Assembly (NCBI GenBank): GCA_030015575.1 | Contig: CM057346.1 | Location: 116,479,899 to 116,543,898, forward strand | Source: Agapanthus africanus | Taxonomy: Eukaryota; Streptophyta; Magnoliopsida; Asparagales; Amaryllidaceae | Direction: 5' to 3' | Length of the DNA stretch: 64,000 nt | Shown: positions 33,655 through 45,288 of the stretch, piece by piece | How the letters are laid out: each line of letters starts with the position of its first letter | Position numbering within the stretch: the stretch's first letter is position 1 | Position numbers and translations under genes: made by a program | The notes under the pieces: model-generated | The model's input: only the letters and a program-made list of their open reading frames with translations | Database searches by the model: none | What the model was told of the DNA's origin: nothing

Positions 33655-34854
33655 TTGGCAGATCTTGCGACAGCCGGGTACAGATTCGAGTTTACGCCGA
33701 TCGAAGGACGAATTGCGCATGTTTGTGCACACCCACAGTTGCTTGACTGTATACAAGAGGCACAGCACAGCGATGGCCGCTGTTCAGAGAGCAGGACACG
33801 GATAGGACAGGGAAAATTTTTCGAGTTCGTGATCGATGATCAGGGGATACTACGATTTGGAGCTAGACTGTGCGTACCAGATGCTAAGGGATTGCGGCGC
33901 GAGATTCTTGAGGATGCACATCGATCGGTATATAGTGTTCATCCCGGTTCCACCAAGACATACTATGATTTGAAAGATGTTTACTGGTGGGACGGTATGA
34001 AGAGGGACATTGCAGATTTTGTATCGAGATGCCTGACTTGTCAGCAAGTCAAGGCTGAGCACCAGAGGCCCGCGGGAGAGCTACAGCTGTTACCCATTCC
34101 GGAGTGGAAATGGGAATAGAGTTCGATGGATTTCGTGGTGGGTCTACCCAGGACTAGTCGAGGGTATGACTCCATCTGGGTGATCGTAGATCGTTTGACG
34201 AAAGCGGCTCACTTCCTACCGGTGAAGACGACTTTCGGATTTACTCAGTATGCCCAGGTCTACATTGATCAGATTGTGCGACTGCACGGAGTTCCGACAT
34301 GCATCGTGTCCGATAGAGGCACCCAGTTTACCAGCCGGCTATGGCAAAGGCTTCAGGAGGCTTTGGGCACTCGCTTGAGTTTCAGCACGGCATTCCATCC
34401 GCAGACCGACGGACAGTCAGAGCGGACGATTCAGACTCTCGAGGACATGCTCAGAGCATGCGTATTAGACTTCGGAGGTAGCTGGGATCATCATTTGCCC
34501 TTAGTAGAGTTCTCCTACAACAACAGCTACCAGGAGACCATTCAGATGGCACCGTTTGAGGCTCTTTATGGGAGGAGATGCAGGTCGCCCACTTGTTGGA
34601 CGGAGCTCAGTGAGAGCAGTATCTTAGGACCACAGATCGTGGAGGAGACGACAGCGAAGGTCCAGTTGATTCGCGATAGGATGAGAGCAGCCAGAGTAGG
34701 CAGAGATCTTATGCGGACCGTCGTCAGCGCAGGCTTAAGTTTTCTGTTAGGTGATCATGTTTTCTTGAGGGTCTCCCCAATGAAAGGTGTGATGAGGTTT
34801 GGGAAGAAGGGGAAGCTCAGTCCCAGATATGTGGGCCCCATTGGAGATCCTTGA
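33655..34854 (+). pseudogene. G1 integrase, one in-frame stop
   Basis: The zinc-binding HHCC module reads H-x7-H (HRSVYSVH) and CLTC near 33915-34045. A tag stop lies at 34117-34119, before [10 protein letters not shown]. The core then runs in one frame with all three acidic residues visible: Asp in MDFVVGLP (34126), Asp in [10 protein letters not shown] (near 34310) and Glu in [15 protein letters not shown] (near 34440). The GPY-like end ([10 protein letters not shown]) is near 34815. A frame change near 34845 separates it from the chromodomain. Confidence 0.92.
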
Positions 34855-35164
34855 GAGAATTGGTGCAGTTGCGTATCGATTAGCCCTTCCGCCCAGTTTT
34901 CCAGACGTGCACCCCGTATTTCACGTCTCGATGCTCCGCCGATATCTTCATGATCCTTCGCATGCGATTCAGCATCCGACGACCCAGCTTGAGCGCGACC
35001 TTGCCTACGCAGAGCAGCCAGTGATAATCTTAGATCGACAAGTGAAGAAATTGAGGTCGAAAGAGACATCGTCCGTCAAGATAGTTTGGCGTGGCCAGAG
35101 CGGCGAGGAAGTCACTTGGGAGACCAAAAGAGAGATGATGAGAGAGGTATCCCCACCTTTTTGA
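34845..35164 (+). pseudogene. G1 integrase C-terminus with chromodomain
   Basis: After the frame change: [31 protein letters not shown], then VIILDRQVKKLRSKET, VKIVWRG and EEVTWETKREM (near 35020-35150). This matches the chromodomain tail of plant Tekay/Del chromoviruses, thought to steer insertion toward modified histones. It ends with tga at 35162-35164. It supports the lineage call. Confidence 0.85.
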
Positions 35165-35186
35165 AGGTGCGTATAGTTAGATTTTT

Positions 35187-35222
35187 AAATTCGGGGACCG
35201 AATTTCTTTAAGGGGGGTAGAT
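35187..35222 (+). other. G1 pre-PPT hairpin and polypurine tract
   Basis: aaattcgg-gga-ccgaattt is a perfect 8-bp stem with a 3-base loop (35187-35205), followed by the purine run aaggggggtagat up to the LTR start at 35223. LARD has the same pair of signals (49817-49852, minus). A hairpin like this upstream of the PPT is common in plant chromoviruses. Confidence 0.8.
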
Positions 35223-38200
35223 TGTAACACTTTGAAATTTTCGTTTGATTGTTTTGGTGATAATGGCAGTCATGCATGTTTTTATATTTGTGTGTTCATA
35301 GGATTTATAGTTATTATTGATAGTGTTAGCATATTGGAAATTTTCCTTTGTAGTGTGCACCTAGCATACTTTGACATTTTGTGACTTGTTAACCATTCTT
35401 GTGCATGGTTGCAAACTCTTTTTCCCCACCATTTAATCCTTTTCTAAACCCTTTTTATAATTTCAAAAGGAAACAACAAAAGAAAAGAAAATTCAAATAC
35501 CATTAAACAAATGAGCATGGTGGTTAGGTAAACCTTGACTTTTGACCCTCTTTCTCTTCTCTCTTCTCTCTTTTTCCCTCATTCTGAGATCCCACAGAAT
35601 TTCCAGCAGCAAAAACTTCATTTTTCCTCCATATTCTCTTCTCTTTTCATTCCCCTTTGATCCATACACAAAACCCTATGCATATCAACTCATTTTCTTC
35701 ACAAAAGCTTGGAAAAAGTGAGGTTTTTGAGGTGTTCTAAGGCAATTCTGCACACTTAAGGGAGAAGCTGGAACTTTTGGGGTTTTGCAAGGTTCTTAGA
35801 AGGTATTAACTCATATTAGCACCTCTTTTCCTTAGACTTGTTGTATCCTCTAGTAAAAATCTTATTTTTGTGCGTTTTTAGTGATATTAAGGGATATTTG
35901 TGATTCACATGTTAGATTGGTGTTCTCATGGTTTAGTTAGCTCCTTTAGGTGTTATTAGAGCTACTTTAACTAGGGTTTGTTTCAAGTTGCACAAAAATA
36001 CCTTAAAGTTCCATTTTTAGTGCAAAGTGTGGATTTTAACTAGAATTTGGGCACTGTAGGATCTGCTGTTACCCGAGACTTTTCAGTTTAAATCTAGATA
36101 TTACTGTAGCATGTATGGGGGGTATAGAGTGCACACACCCAACCTGGGAGCCCAATTCCCATTTGAGGCCGCCAATTTTTGCATTCTGGCCGCAAATTGC
36201 GGCCAGATAGGGGAGCCAAGGGTTGGGGTTTGGGGTGTGGGTGTATGCTGCTATTTGGGTTGTTATGGTATATATAGTTTTGCAATATTTTTCCTGTATC
36301 AAAATCTGGGGTAGAATACCTATTTTTCCGTATTTTCAACCTTTCGCGACACGCATGATACGTGTGTGTGGGTTTTGGGTTTCTGCGTATCGCGACGCGT
36401 CGGAGTGATTTCAGACACGTAACCACACGTTTTAGCGCATCGCGCACACGCGCGCTTGGTTCGCGACACGAGTTACTGGTTCGGCTTAAATGTCGCGTTT
36501 CTGTGATTTCAAGCTTACGTGTGATATATTGTGTAATTATAGGTTCGCAGGCGAGTACAGCGGACGCCGCGCAGGAGACGGGAAACAGGTTGTTGGCTAT
36601 ACCTAGTGGAAGGCTACGGTGAGTAGATTTCACATCTACGGGGATATCGCCCGCATGGCGTTCTACGTCAGGGCTGATAGGACCTTATAGCGTTCCTTAT
36701 ATATATATTGCATGTTCATGGTTACTAGCTAGTGCATTGCATACCTACTACACACATCACATTGATCATTGCATTGTAGCTTATCTACATGTGACATGAC
36801 CTGATACTCATATTTGATACCTATATCACATTGGATCATTGCATTGTAGCTTATCTATATGTGACATGACTTGATACTTATATTTGATACCTATATCACA
36901 TTGGATCATTGCATTGTAGCTTATCTATATATGACATGACTTGATACTCATATTTGATACCTATATCACATTGGATCATTGCATTGTAGCTTATCTATAT
37001 GTGACATGACTTGATACTCATATTTGATACCTATATCACATTGGATCATTGCATTGTAGCTTATCTATATGTGACATGACTTGATACTCATACTTGATGC
37101 ACATATCACATCACAATTACTTGTATTATTGGTTGAGATTTCATGTGATTTCTGGATTTGGGAACCGTGGCCTTTTCAAATAAGTAATCATTTAAAAACC
37201 CGGTTCCCTTGATATGATATTTTGGGGCGCCGCCCCGTGTTTTCTCGGTGCTAGAGGCATGTACTGAGAGAGGGCTGACCCGGACTGACGGATACCCGAT
37301 GGATTGATATAGGGCTGACCCGGAATGACGGATGCCCGATGTATTGAGAGAGGGATGACCCGGAATGACGGATTCCCGATATATACTTTGAGAGAGGGCT
37401 GACCCGGACTGACGGATGCCCGATGGATTGATATAGGGCTGACCCGGGATGACGGATGCCCGATGTATTGAGAGAGGGATGACCCGGACTGACGGATTCC
37501 CGATATATATACTTTGAGAGAGGGCTGACCCGGAATGACGGATGCCCGATACAGGATGTTTTGCGTGTCGATGCTAGACACAAGTAATTATGATATTTGG
37601 GTGCCGATGTTGGGCACTCGGGATTCTCAGAGATGTACAGGATTGAGGGCCGAGGAGAGTGCCGGCGCATGAGCTAGTTTTGGGAGATCTGGGTGCATTG
37701 AGAAGCCGATTATATATGTTCCACGTTGACATTCCGTGTAGATATTATATTGCCCCTGCTCAGCATTACTTTTGTACCTCATCCTGTAGATGCATTACCT
37801 GTTAGAGCATTTGTACCTCATATGGTAGTACAGGACCCTATAGAGCACTTGCATGATTATTGCTCATACTGCTCATCCCATATTGATATCATCTGTTGGC
37901 ATATGATAGAGTAGTATAGTACGTACATGCTCGCGATTACCTTTATATGTTATCTCTATTCACGAGTTGGCAACTCACCCCCGTTGTGCCACAGTGTTTG
38001 CAGGTTGCCCTTCGGAGTAGTCGCGGCAGGCTGCTTTGCATCTTTTGGCACAGATACCCCCACAGTTGGTGTACTAGCCCTTTTGCTGATAAGTGGGTTT
38101 TGTGCGGTATCTGTTTATCTTTCAGTATGTACATTGTTGTATCTAGTATTCTCCATCTACCATGTATGTATTTGACTTAGAAACAGTGTGAGGACGATGT

Positions 38201-38497
38201 TGTACTATTTTGTATTCTGGTGTCGAGCTCGTTGTGAGCCGGCTGTACTTGCAGTTTATTCTATCTGTGATGTTCCCACTTGTGGATCTTGATCTTTGCT
38301 ACGGCGTCGTATATTGTTTTCTTGGAGATTGTTTACTTAGTTTTTTATCATGATTTTAGTAGTGCTTCCTTTAAAACTTCTAACACTCTATACTTTCACT
38401 GGTTTGATTTCTGGGTTTTCGGTTCACTTAGTCGCGTTACGCCTGTAGACGTTACGTGGTTAAGTGCCGGTCACGGGCCAAACTTCGGGTCGTGACA
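35223..38497 (+). repeat. G1 3' LTR
   Basis: 3275 bp, collinear with the 5' LTR. It carries the same palindrome (36186-36206), 70-bp array (36757-37105), short repeat array (37265-37550) and conserved block (37964-37976). It is followed by target copy ccagt (38498-38502). Confidence 0.95.
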
Positions 38498-38502
38498 CCA
38501 GT

Positions 38503-38525
38503 AGAGTGTGCGAAACTACCTAACA
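38503..38525 (+). repeat. C0 5' LTR end, piece 4 of 4
   Basis: Short end ...aaactacctaaca, aligning to S2's ctaccgtagtcctaca. The four C0 pieces total about 1.39 kb; with the missing front part they fit a copia LTR of about 2.0-2.1 kb. Confidence 0.65.
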
Positions 38526-38537
38526 TGATACCAAAGC
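38526..38537 (+). other. C0 decayed primer-binding site
   Basis: tgataccaaagc matches tggtatcagagc at 9 of 12 positions; all three differences are transitions. It lies directly after the proposed LTR end and is followed by a copia leader, which supports the assignment. Confidence 0.6.
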
Positions 38538-40983
38538 CACTCCATAAGACTTAGATATTTCGTAGCGACGTTAGAAATCCGATGTTTTTGTCGCGCACGA
38601 ATTGCCGACAAAAACAGTTCCGAAAATTGATGTTTTGAGATGTTTGCACACCCAGTGGGCTCACGGTTTGAACCGAGAAGCCGTATGGTAGAGCATGGGC
38701 ATCGTGGGGATACCTAGGGAGGACCAAAGGCTGGGCCTCCCCCCTAAGACCACCATAAGGCGGCCTTGGCGTGGTGACCCGAGAGCACCCTAAAAGGGTG
38801 CTTTCAGGTCTGCCTTCCCTTAGGGGCCACCTCATGGTGGCCCCCAGGGGTAAGTACCCCCTTGGTCCCCCAGTCGACAGTTAATTTTCCTCCCTTCGCC
38901 TCCATAAAGATTAGAGCGGGTTTTGAGTTTGTTTCGACTCCCGGATTAGTTTAAAACGAACATTTTTGGAACTTTAGCTCACTGGTTTTTCATGGTTTTG
39001 GAAATTGGTTTCGTTTGCTAATTGCGCTCGGAATTTTAATGTCGTGGTTTTCTTTACTTTCTTTTGTGATGCGTACATGTGTTGTTTAATATCTTCTAAT
39101 TGCTATACGTCAATTAGAAGGGGTTGCACGCATCTTGTTTATCTGTGGTGTTTGTTGTGATATCTTTGAGATGGATTTGTCGGATTGTCGTGATAGATAG
39201 CCTGCAATGTTTGTAGTACAGTTTTGATTCATTTGTATATTCATTATTTCGGGTCGAGCGTCCGACATGTGGACTGTCGTTTATGTCTTGTTGTATATTT
39301 TTTTATTGGGGCGCGGCCGGGTTGAGATCGATGTCACCACTGTATATATTTTTCTTTTCTGTACTAGGATTACCCCGAGGCGGAATGCTCGAGTAGCCGT
39401 GTTCTAGGGGCAACGGGCTTCTATCTCATGGAGTTGAGACCGAAGTGCCTTACTCCAGAATTGGCGGACTACTCGCTGCACTCGTAGGGGGTATAGGATG
39501 ACCTACGGAGGAGCGCTCAAGTTACTGGATTCCGTGAAGTGTTGGGTGGCCTATTCACCTTGTTAGCTAGGGTTGCCTCTCTTCAGGAATTGGCAGGTAA
39601 CTTACCTCGCTAGTAAGGGTCTTGGTTATACATTGCATAGGCTATCCACACAACCGGGGAACGTCGTGATTCATTTGTGTCTCGAATGAACCCTGGGGTT
39701 CCATGTTTATCCGCTTTTCCATATTTCTTATCGCTTATCTGTGATGTTGCTTATATCATGCCTGGGACGAAAGCTATATATATTTATATATTTTAGTTGA
39801 TGTTGTATATTTTTTGCATCCGCGCTAGTCCAGCCCCCGCTTTTCCGTTAGTTAAGTAACCTAACGGTGCATGACAGGGCCCTATGGCGAATGCGAATGA
39901 CGTATACGTACATTGTATTTTCGTTCTTTTCTGGTGTGATAGGTTTTGATTGATGGGACCGCATTAATTTTGATTAATGTAAGGAAAATAAACCTAAAAT
40001 ATGTTGTCGGAACAAATTTCGAAAAACTATAGTCATATTCTTTCGCTTTGCATAGTGGTATTCGTTTAGGAATATCCAGCACCTCATTTGAGGAGGCAAG
40101 AGCCTAGATCCCTTCACGGGGAGTGACCTCTTGAGCAAAAGTTTATGTTATTGTAGATTACTCGGTTTTCTTCAAAACCACTAGTTTTCAAAACCGAAGC
40201 CTAAATCACTCCTTTTAAAACTACTCGGTTCCTTCAACGATATCAAGTTCATTATGTTAAAGGTTTTCACCAAAAACCAGCCGTAGCCCTCCGTCATTTC
40301 AGATGAATACCATTTAGTATTCATGTTATGTTTGTTGACATCCGCCAAGGCATAGTGTACGGTAGTTAAATGATGCTTATCTGTAGAATTAAGATGCATT
40401 AATCTAGGACAGTCGTACAAACTTGTTGGCATTCGTCAAGGGTGAGTACGGATGGGTCTAAATTAATCAGGATAATGATGGGTAGAACTTGACATGCGCT
40501 TTATGATCTGTTAGCATCCGTCAAACTCATAAGACGCTCGGGACAAAAACCACATCGGGAGTTTCAAATATACAGGAAACTTGATAGTATTGCATACCTT
40601 CTGGAGTGTGGTGACTAGAGTGGCTTCCATCTAGGTTATCATGCGATGATAGGTCGATCCCGATCCCACTGATGAGTAGGATTACTCTTGGGAAATATTT
40701 TTTACTTCATAATTAGCTAACCTATTAGGTGTCTAGAAAAGTGTTAACGGGACCACGCCTTTGAAGAAACGAGATTTATTCTAATTAGGTCCGTGCGAGA
40801 GCATGGGGAACCTCACTCGAAGTACCAACACCCATCTGGCTGAACGGTTAGCGAACTTGTAAGGTGTTAATGATCCCAGCTAGTTCTCCTTTTAAGGTTT
40901 GAAGGAGAATTTGAGGAAACAGTGGGAGCCATCCTGTTTAGATAAAACAATAACCAATCTAAACTTGCAAGAGCGCAAGCTGA
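38538..40983 (+). other. C0 5' leader, non-coding
   Basis: Aligns with the C2 leader through shared blocks, such as a tattggggc motif near 39305, the ccgttag hairpin (39845-39867), a single copy of the caccgggagtgac block (near 40110), the triple hairpin (40315-40536) and a pyrimidine tract with cag (41005-41007). Instead of the ggccgcggaaccgc stem it has two other GC-rich hairpins, agcaccct/agggtgct (38784-38802) and ggggccacc/ggtggcccc (38823-38844). No gene was seen. Confidence 0.75.
40315..40536 (+). other. C0 triple hairpin
   Basis: Three apices: ttgacatccgccaa, ttggcattcgtcaa and ttagcatccgtcaa (near 40332, 40423, 40511). Lower stems: catgttatg with catagtgta, cgtac with gtacg, and tttatga with tcataag. 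Relative to C2, several pairs changed on both sides (for example C-G to U-A) while staying paired. Confidence 0.55.
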
Positions 40984-42189
40984 GTGTTTTCTTCTCTCTC
41001 TCTTCAGGTAGAAACCATATCACGCCTTAATCAAGATAATAAAATATATGACTTGACCGACTTGGATTCTTATTCGAGGCTAGGGAACATCGGTTCGGCT
41101 CTAACTTGTGACGAAAGTCACGAGCTTGAGCAAGGGAAAGGGGATTGCATGAATTCCTTGATGACCCTAGCGAAGAAGATGCATACTATTGTGCCTCCTT
41201 CAGGTGTTCTTGTCATTGAAAACTGTTTTTCGGTCAGTCTTACCTCCTGGATACTAGATATCAGATCCAGATCTCATATCTGTAATTTATTGCAGAGAAT
41301 GAGAAAAAGTAGGATGGTTGGACTTGGTGATATGTCCCTTAGAGTAGGGAACGGAGAACAAATTGATGCTGCTGCCATCGGTGAATATCACCTTATATTA
41401 CCAAGTGGCAATACTATGATTTTGAACAACTACTACTATATACCTTCCATGGTTTGCAACATCATATATGTTTCTTTACTTTATAAAGATGGATGTAATT
41501 TTTTTCTAGATAGAAATATCATGAACATTTACTTTAATCAGGTATTGGTTGTAAAAGGTACACTGTGTAATGGTATCTACGTTCTAAATCAAAACACAGT
41601 TTTCACCATACAAAACACACGCAAGAGGAAGAGTTCAGAAGTGAACGAATCCTACTTGTGGCATTGTAGACTTTGCCATATCAATGAGAAAAGACTGTCT
41701 AAGTTGCATAAGGATAGATATCTGAATCCGTTCGAATTTTCATCCTATAATACTTGTCAGTCTTGTCTCAAAGGGAAAATGATCAAATCTCCGTTCAATG
41801 GACACGGAGAAAGAGCAACAGAGCTCTTGGGACTCATACACAGTGATGTATGTGGTCCAATGTCTATACATGAAATGGGTGGGTTCTCATACTTCATCGC
41901 ATTCACTGACGATCTCTTTAGGTTCGGATATGTGTATCATTTGAAACACAAATCTGAAGTTTTTGAGAAATTCAAAGAATACAGAAATGAAGTAGAGAAC
42001 CACACTGGCAAAAGTATAAAGATCCTCCGATCGGATAGAGGAGGGGAGTACTTAAGCACGGAAACCCTCGACTATTTAAAAGAGAATGGAATTTTCTCTC
42101 AGCTTACCCCCCCCCCCCGTATACACCACAGCGCAACGGTGTGTCGGAACGGAGGAATCGTACCCTATTGGATATGGTTCGCTCAATGA
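40984..42189 (+). pseudogene. C0 pol relic: protease, GAG-pre-integrase and integrase core (longest copia ORF here)
   Basis: An open frame of 401 codons without a normal start; the equivalent of C3's atg (59146) reads ata at 41017. Protease-like WILDIRSRSHIC (near 41245) has lost the catalytic DTG (reads DIR). The GAG-pre-integrase zinc module is clear: LWHCRLCHINEKRL and CQSCLKGKM (near 41655-41790). Integrase has HSDVCGPM and RSDRGGEYLS with two catalytic Asp. A run of twelve C (42107-42118) then shifts the frame, so the catalytic Glu block (NGVSERRNRT) falls in another frame. No gag precedes it. Confidence 0.9.
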
Positions 42190-42708
42190 TGTGTGATGCT
42201 GAGTTGCCTCTTTCATTCTGAGGATATGCACTAGAATCTGCAGCATATTTATTCCAACTAAATCCGTGCCTACCACTTCATATGAAATATGGGAGGGAAA
42301 GAGACCATACCTTAACTTTATTAAGATATAGGGTTGTCCAATCTATGTTAAAATACATAATCCTGAAAAACTCAAGGCACGATCTGTATTGTGTAAGTTT
42401 GTAGGATATCCTAAACATTTAACAAGATATTTGTTCTACCAAACTGTGGAACATAAGGTGTTTGTATCCCGCCACGCCACCATTTTGGAAAGGGAATTTC
42501 TTGCAAAAGAAATTAGTGGAAGTACGGTGGAATTGAAAGAAATTCTTGAACCACAAACTGTAACTGAAGATTTGGTGGAACCACTAGATTTAGTAGTACC
42601 CGATGAAACTCAGCCACTCCGCAGATCAAGTAGGATTTTCATAGACGGGGATCGAGAGGATTGTATCTTGGAAGAAGATGATCCTACTAGTTTCAAGCAG
42701 GCCATTAC
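42190..42708 (+). pseudogene. C0 integrase tail and RT linker, truncated
   Basis: Continues in other frames: a region like ...LLDMVRSMM near 42160-42190, then from 42389 KFVGYPK..., PLRRSSRIF and EEDDPTSFKQAI (near 42610-42705), the usual copia linker before RT. RT and everything after it are missing; a gypsy LTR start replaces them at 42709. Confidence 0.8.
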
Positions 42709-42985
42709 TGTAACATTTTGGAGAATAAAATATTATTTTTGGAATTTAAATAAATAAAATAATAAATCTTATGGATATTATAAAAGTATGGAGATTGGTT
42801 TAATGAAATGGCATGATTATACACTTAAAGTTTGAAAAATAATTAGAAAATTAATATGAATTATTGATTTTGAAGGTATTTATGTGATTTGGGCATTTTA
42901 TAAATTGTTATATAATTAATTGTATTCAAGTTAATGCTAAACTTGATTAATATGTCGCTAATTATGCATTAATCTTGCTTATATA
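42709..42985 (+). repeat. Gypsy LTR fragment (first 0.28 kb)
   Basis: Begins tgtaacattttggagaataa and follows S1's first 250 bp (tgtaatatttcag...; gctaattatgcattaa vs gctaatcgtgcattaa). It is truncated at about 42985, with no second end in the window. Confidence 0.7.
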
Positions 42986-43290
42986 TGCGGAAGTAAAAAA
43001 CAAAAATTACGAGAAGGTTATTAGAAACCAAAACCTAGTGATCGATCCAAACACCTAAACTAGAAAGGTAGAATGCAATGGTTAGGGAATACAAACTTCG
43101 ACACGTGTCCACCCAATCATGGAGGACCCCTCCAAACTCCTTGTATGCCGTCCGGATTGAGCTTGAGTGGCGAACGCTCTTGTCGAAGATGATCCACTTG
43201 AGGGAACCGATCCAAGCTTCGGCTTCACCTAGTGAAGCAACCGACGCTCCAAGCTCGCTATGAATGGAGAGTGGGGATGAAGGAATATTT
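42986..43290 (-). repeat. Copia LTR fragment, minus strand
   Basis: The reverse complement resembles the distal LTR of C3/S2 (aagtggatcatcttcgac; end tttacttccgc like S2 tttccgcattt). The similarity is patchy. An ORF at 43078-43263 is not supported as a gene. Confidence 0.45.
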
Positions 43291-45288
43291 TGTTAGGAAT
43301 ATGTATGCCCTAGAGGCCATTATTGTATATTATAGTGGATGCTTGGACATATATATAGAGGACTTTCTTGCTCGACATGATAGTATACTATCTGGTTACT
43401 CTTTATCTTAGCATGTACATTTTGTTTTAGTTTACTTTCTCTTTGATACATGTTGATAAAGCCCTTAGGATGTTGGCTTGACTACCAGGACTATGATACA
43501 GATCACACTAGTGGGGCTTGTGTAGTCCATAAGCACATCCTTTAACAGTTCCTAGTCGAGAGAGTATCGAGACAGGGTATCGATATTCCAGAGTAGATTA
43601 GTGTGTACGTTTCTTGACACTATATGGGGCGATGGATGATCCCATAACTATTGGTGTTTGACATCAAAGATTGTACACAGGTGCTTATTAGAGAATGGGT
43701 ACACCGAACAGGACTTACCGAGAACTCCTAGATGGTACCATACCTATCGTCAGATAGCATTTCTCTGGTGAAACTTGTACAGGTTAGTCTATAGACCTGA
43801 GATTGTCATAGTGTCTTGTGTAGTTCCTACCGTGCTTTGATTTCCTCCCTACCATGGCACAAGGGAGTCATGCAAACAGGTGGATTTTGGGTTCAGTCCC
43901 GAGTCATATGGAGGCAGTGAGCGATAGGAGGGGTTTCGTCTCTCCCGGTATAAGGAGTTGATGTTGCGCTATGCTCGATTGGCTATAACAGCAAGTCCCC
44001 TGGCCAGGGCTGATGAGATTTACAGATAAGTGTTATCAGTAGTTTCTCTAACGGTTATAGGCCACACATCGGCATGACTTATCAATTTACTGGGGTCTGA
44101 CGATTCCACCCCTAGACTCGATATGCGACATGTCAGACGAGGAGACCGGACTGTACGGAAAGTGTTGCTTATAGGCTTTACGGGAGTTTGGACAAGCTTC
44201 CTTGTTGATCTTCTATTCGTTCAATACCTGGGTAGCCGTTACGTCCAGCTAGTACCGCTGACGGCTTGTAGGTGACTGATGTGATCATTACCTACTGCTG
44301 GCGTATTGACGAGTCTTTAGAGTCCCACACAGAGGTTTCCTAGCTCAATCAAAACGAAGTGGGGCATATATGGTGATATGTGCAGGAGCTTAATTAAATA
44401 CGAGTATGTGATACCGTATTCTAATCTCGCGATATTTGATATCGGTTAAATTATATGTGATATAACCGGATTATTGAATCAAGTGTTGATTCAATGATTT
44501 GATTAATATATATATATATATATATGTTTATATATTTGATATTGGCCAGTTATATACGATATAACCGGATTATTGAATCAAGTGTTGATTTGACATCTAA
44601 TATTGAATATTAGCCGGTTATATGTGATATAACCGGATTATTGAATCAAATGTTGATTTAATAATTTGATATAAACATATATTTGATATTAGCCGGGGTT
44701 ATATATGATATAACCGGATTATTGAATCAAGTGTTGATTTAATAATGTAATATATATTTATATATTTGATATATATATATATATATATACACTAATATTA
44801 AGCTCACTTAAGATTTTCTTCTCTTTACATACACACACACACACACACACACACATGTGTATGTATATTTGTATCATGGTTGATGATACATTGAACATGG
44901 ATGTATGAGAAACACACAAAAGGAAAAGTTGAGTAGATAAAGATTTATATTTATGAATTAAAGATTAACAAGAAGGAGTCATGGTTTGGGTGCTTATAGA
45001 AGCATGTAGAAACCATGACTCACCTTGTAATCTTGTTTTATTCATAGATATTTATGTTTCTCCCAACCTTATCTTATCCTCAAGGGTTCATTCTCACATT
45101 CATCCAAGTTCATCTCATTCTTCAACTCACTCACTAGAATTTTCTTGAGTGGAGAAAAAGAAAAGAGAAAAATATTTCTAGTGAGAAAAATTCCTATTTC
45201 ATCAACCTACACTATTCTAGCCCATTAGTTTAGGTTGTTAACATCATTAATTCTTTTGATTAGTGAAGTGTGAGCTTGAGTGAGAGAG
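43291..45288 (+). repeat. C3 5' LTR, left part
   Basis: Starts tgttaggaatatgtatgcc, parallel to C2 LTR. It holds four palindromic modules (44440-44745), AT microsatellites and a CA microsatellite (44830-44855). It is interrupted at LARD target site gagag (45284-45288) and resumes at 56164. Confidence 0.92.
44440..44745. promoter_or_regulatory. Four-fold palindromic module array in C3 LTR
   Basis: Each module pairs ccggttatat-gtg-atataaccgg with attgaatcaa-gtg-ttgattcaat (or close variants), both 10-bp inverted arms around a 3-bp centre. Modules lie near 44445-44495, 44545-44592, 44613-44660 and 44692-44740, separated by atttgatatta-rich spacers. The second and third copies carry small changes. 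This looks like an amplified binding-site array in the U3 part of the LTR; the binding protein is unknown. Confidence 0.6.

Larger units (their letters stand above)
27590..38497 (+). mobile_element. G1: Ty3/gypsy chromovirus, Tekay/Del-like, complete but inactive
   Basis: 10,908 bp, with LTRs of 3273 bp (27590-30862) and 3275 bp (35223-38497), target duplication ccagt (27585-27589, 38498-38502), PBS and PPT. The interior encodes, in order, a shortened gag with zinc knuckle, protease, RT, RNase H, integrase and a chromodomain, which is the Ty3/gypsy chromovirus order. The LTRs differ at roughly 1 percent by eye, including a 2-bp indel near 28945/36576. The coding part has at least two in-frame stops and several frameshifts. 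Confidence 0.95.

Noticed and set aside
36094-36633. 179-codon minus-strand ORF
   Set aside because: It is inside the G1 3' LTR; in the 5' LTR the same stretch is interrupted (28461-28814), as expected of chance reading frames.
38551-38835. 94-codon minus-strand ORF in GC-rich sequence
   Set aside because: The GC-richness comes from two hairpins in the C0 leader; there is no domain and no conservation in the other leaders.
40984-42189. C0 ORF as an intact gag-pol start
   Set aside because: Its first codon is gtg within the pyrimidine tract region, the likely start is ata, the protease has no DTG, there is no gag and the frame breaks at the C run.
43078-43263. Possible small gene between C0 and C3
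   Set aside because: The region reads better as a reversed copia LTR end; the ORF has 61 codons and no domain.
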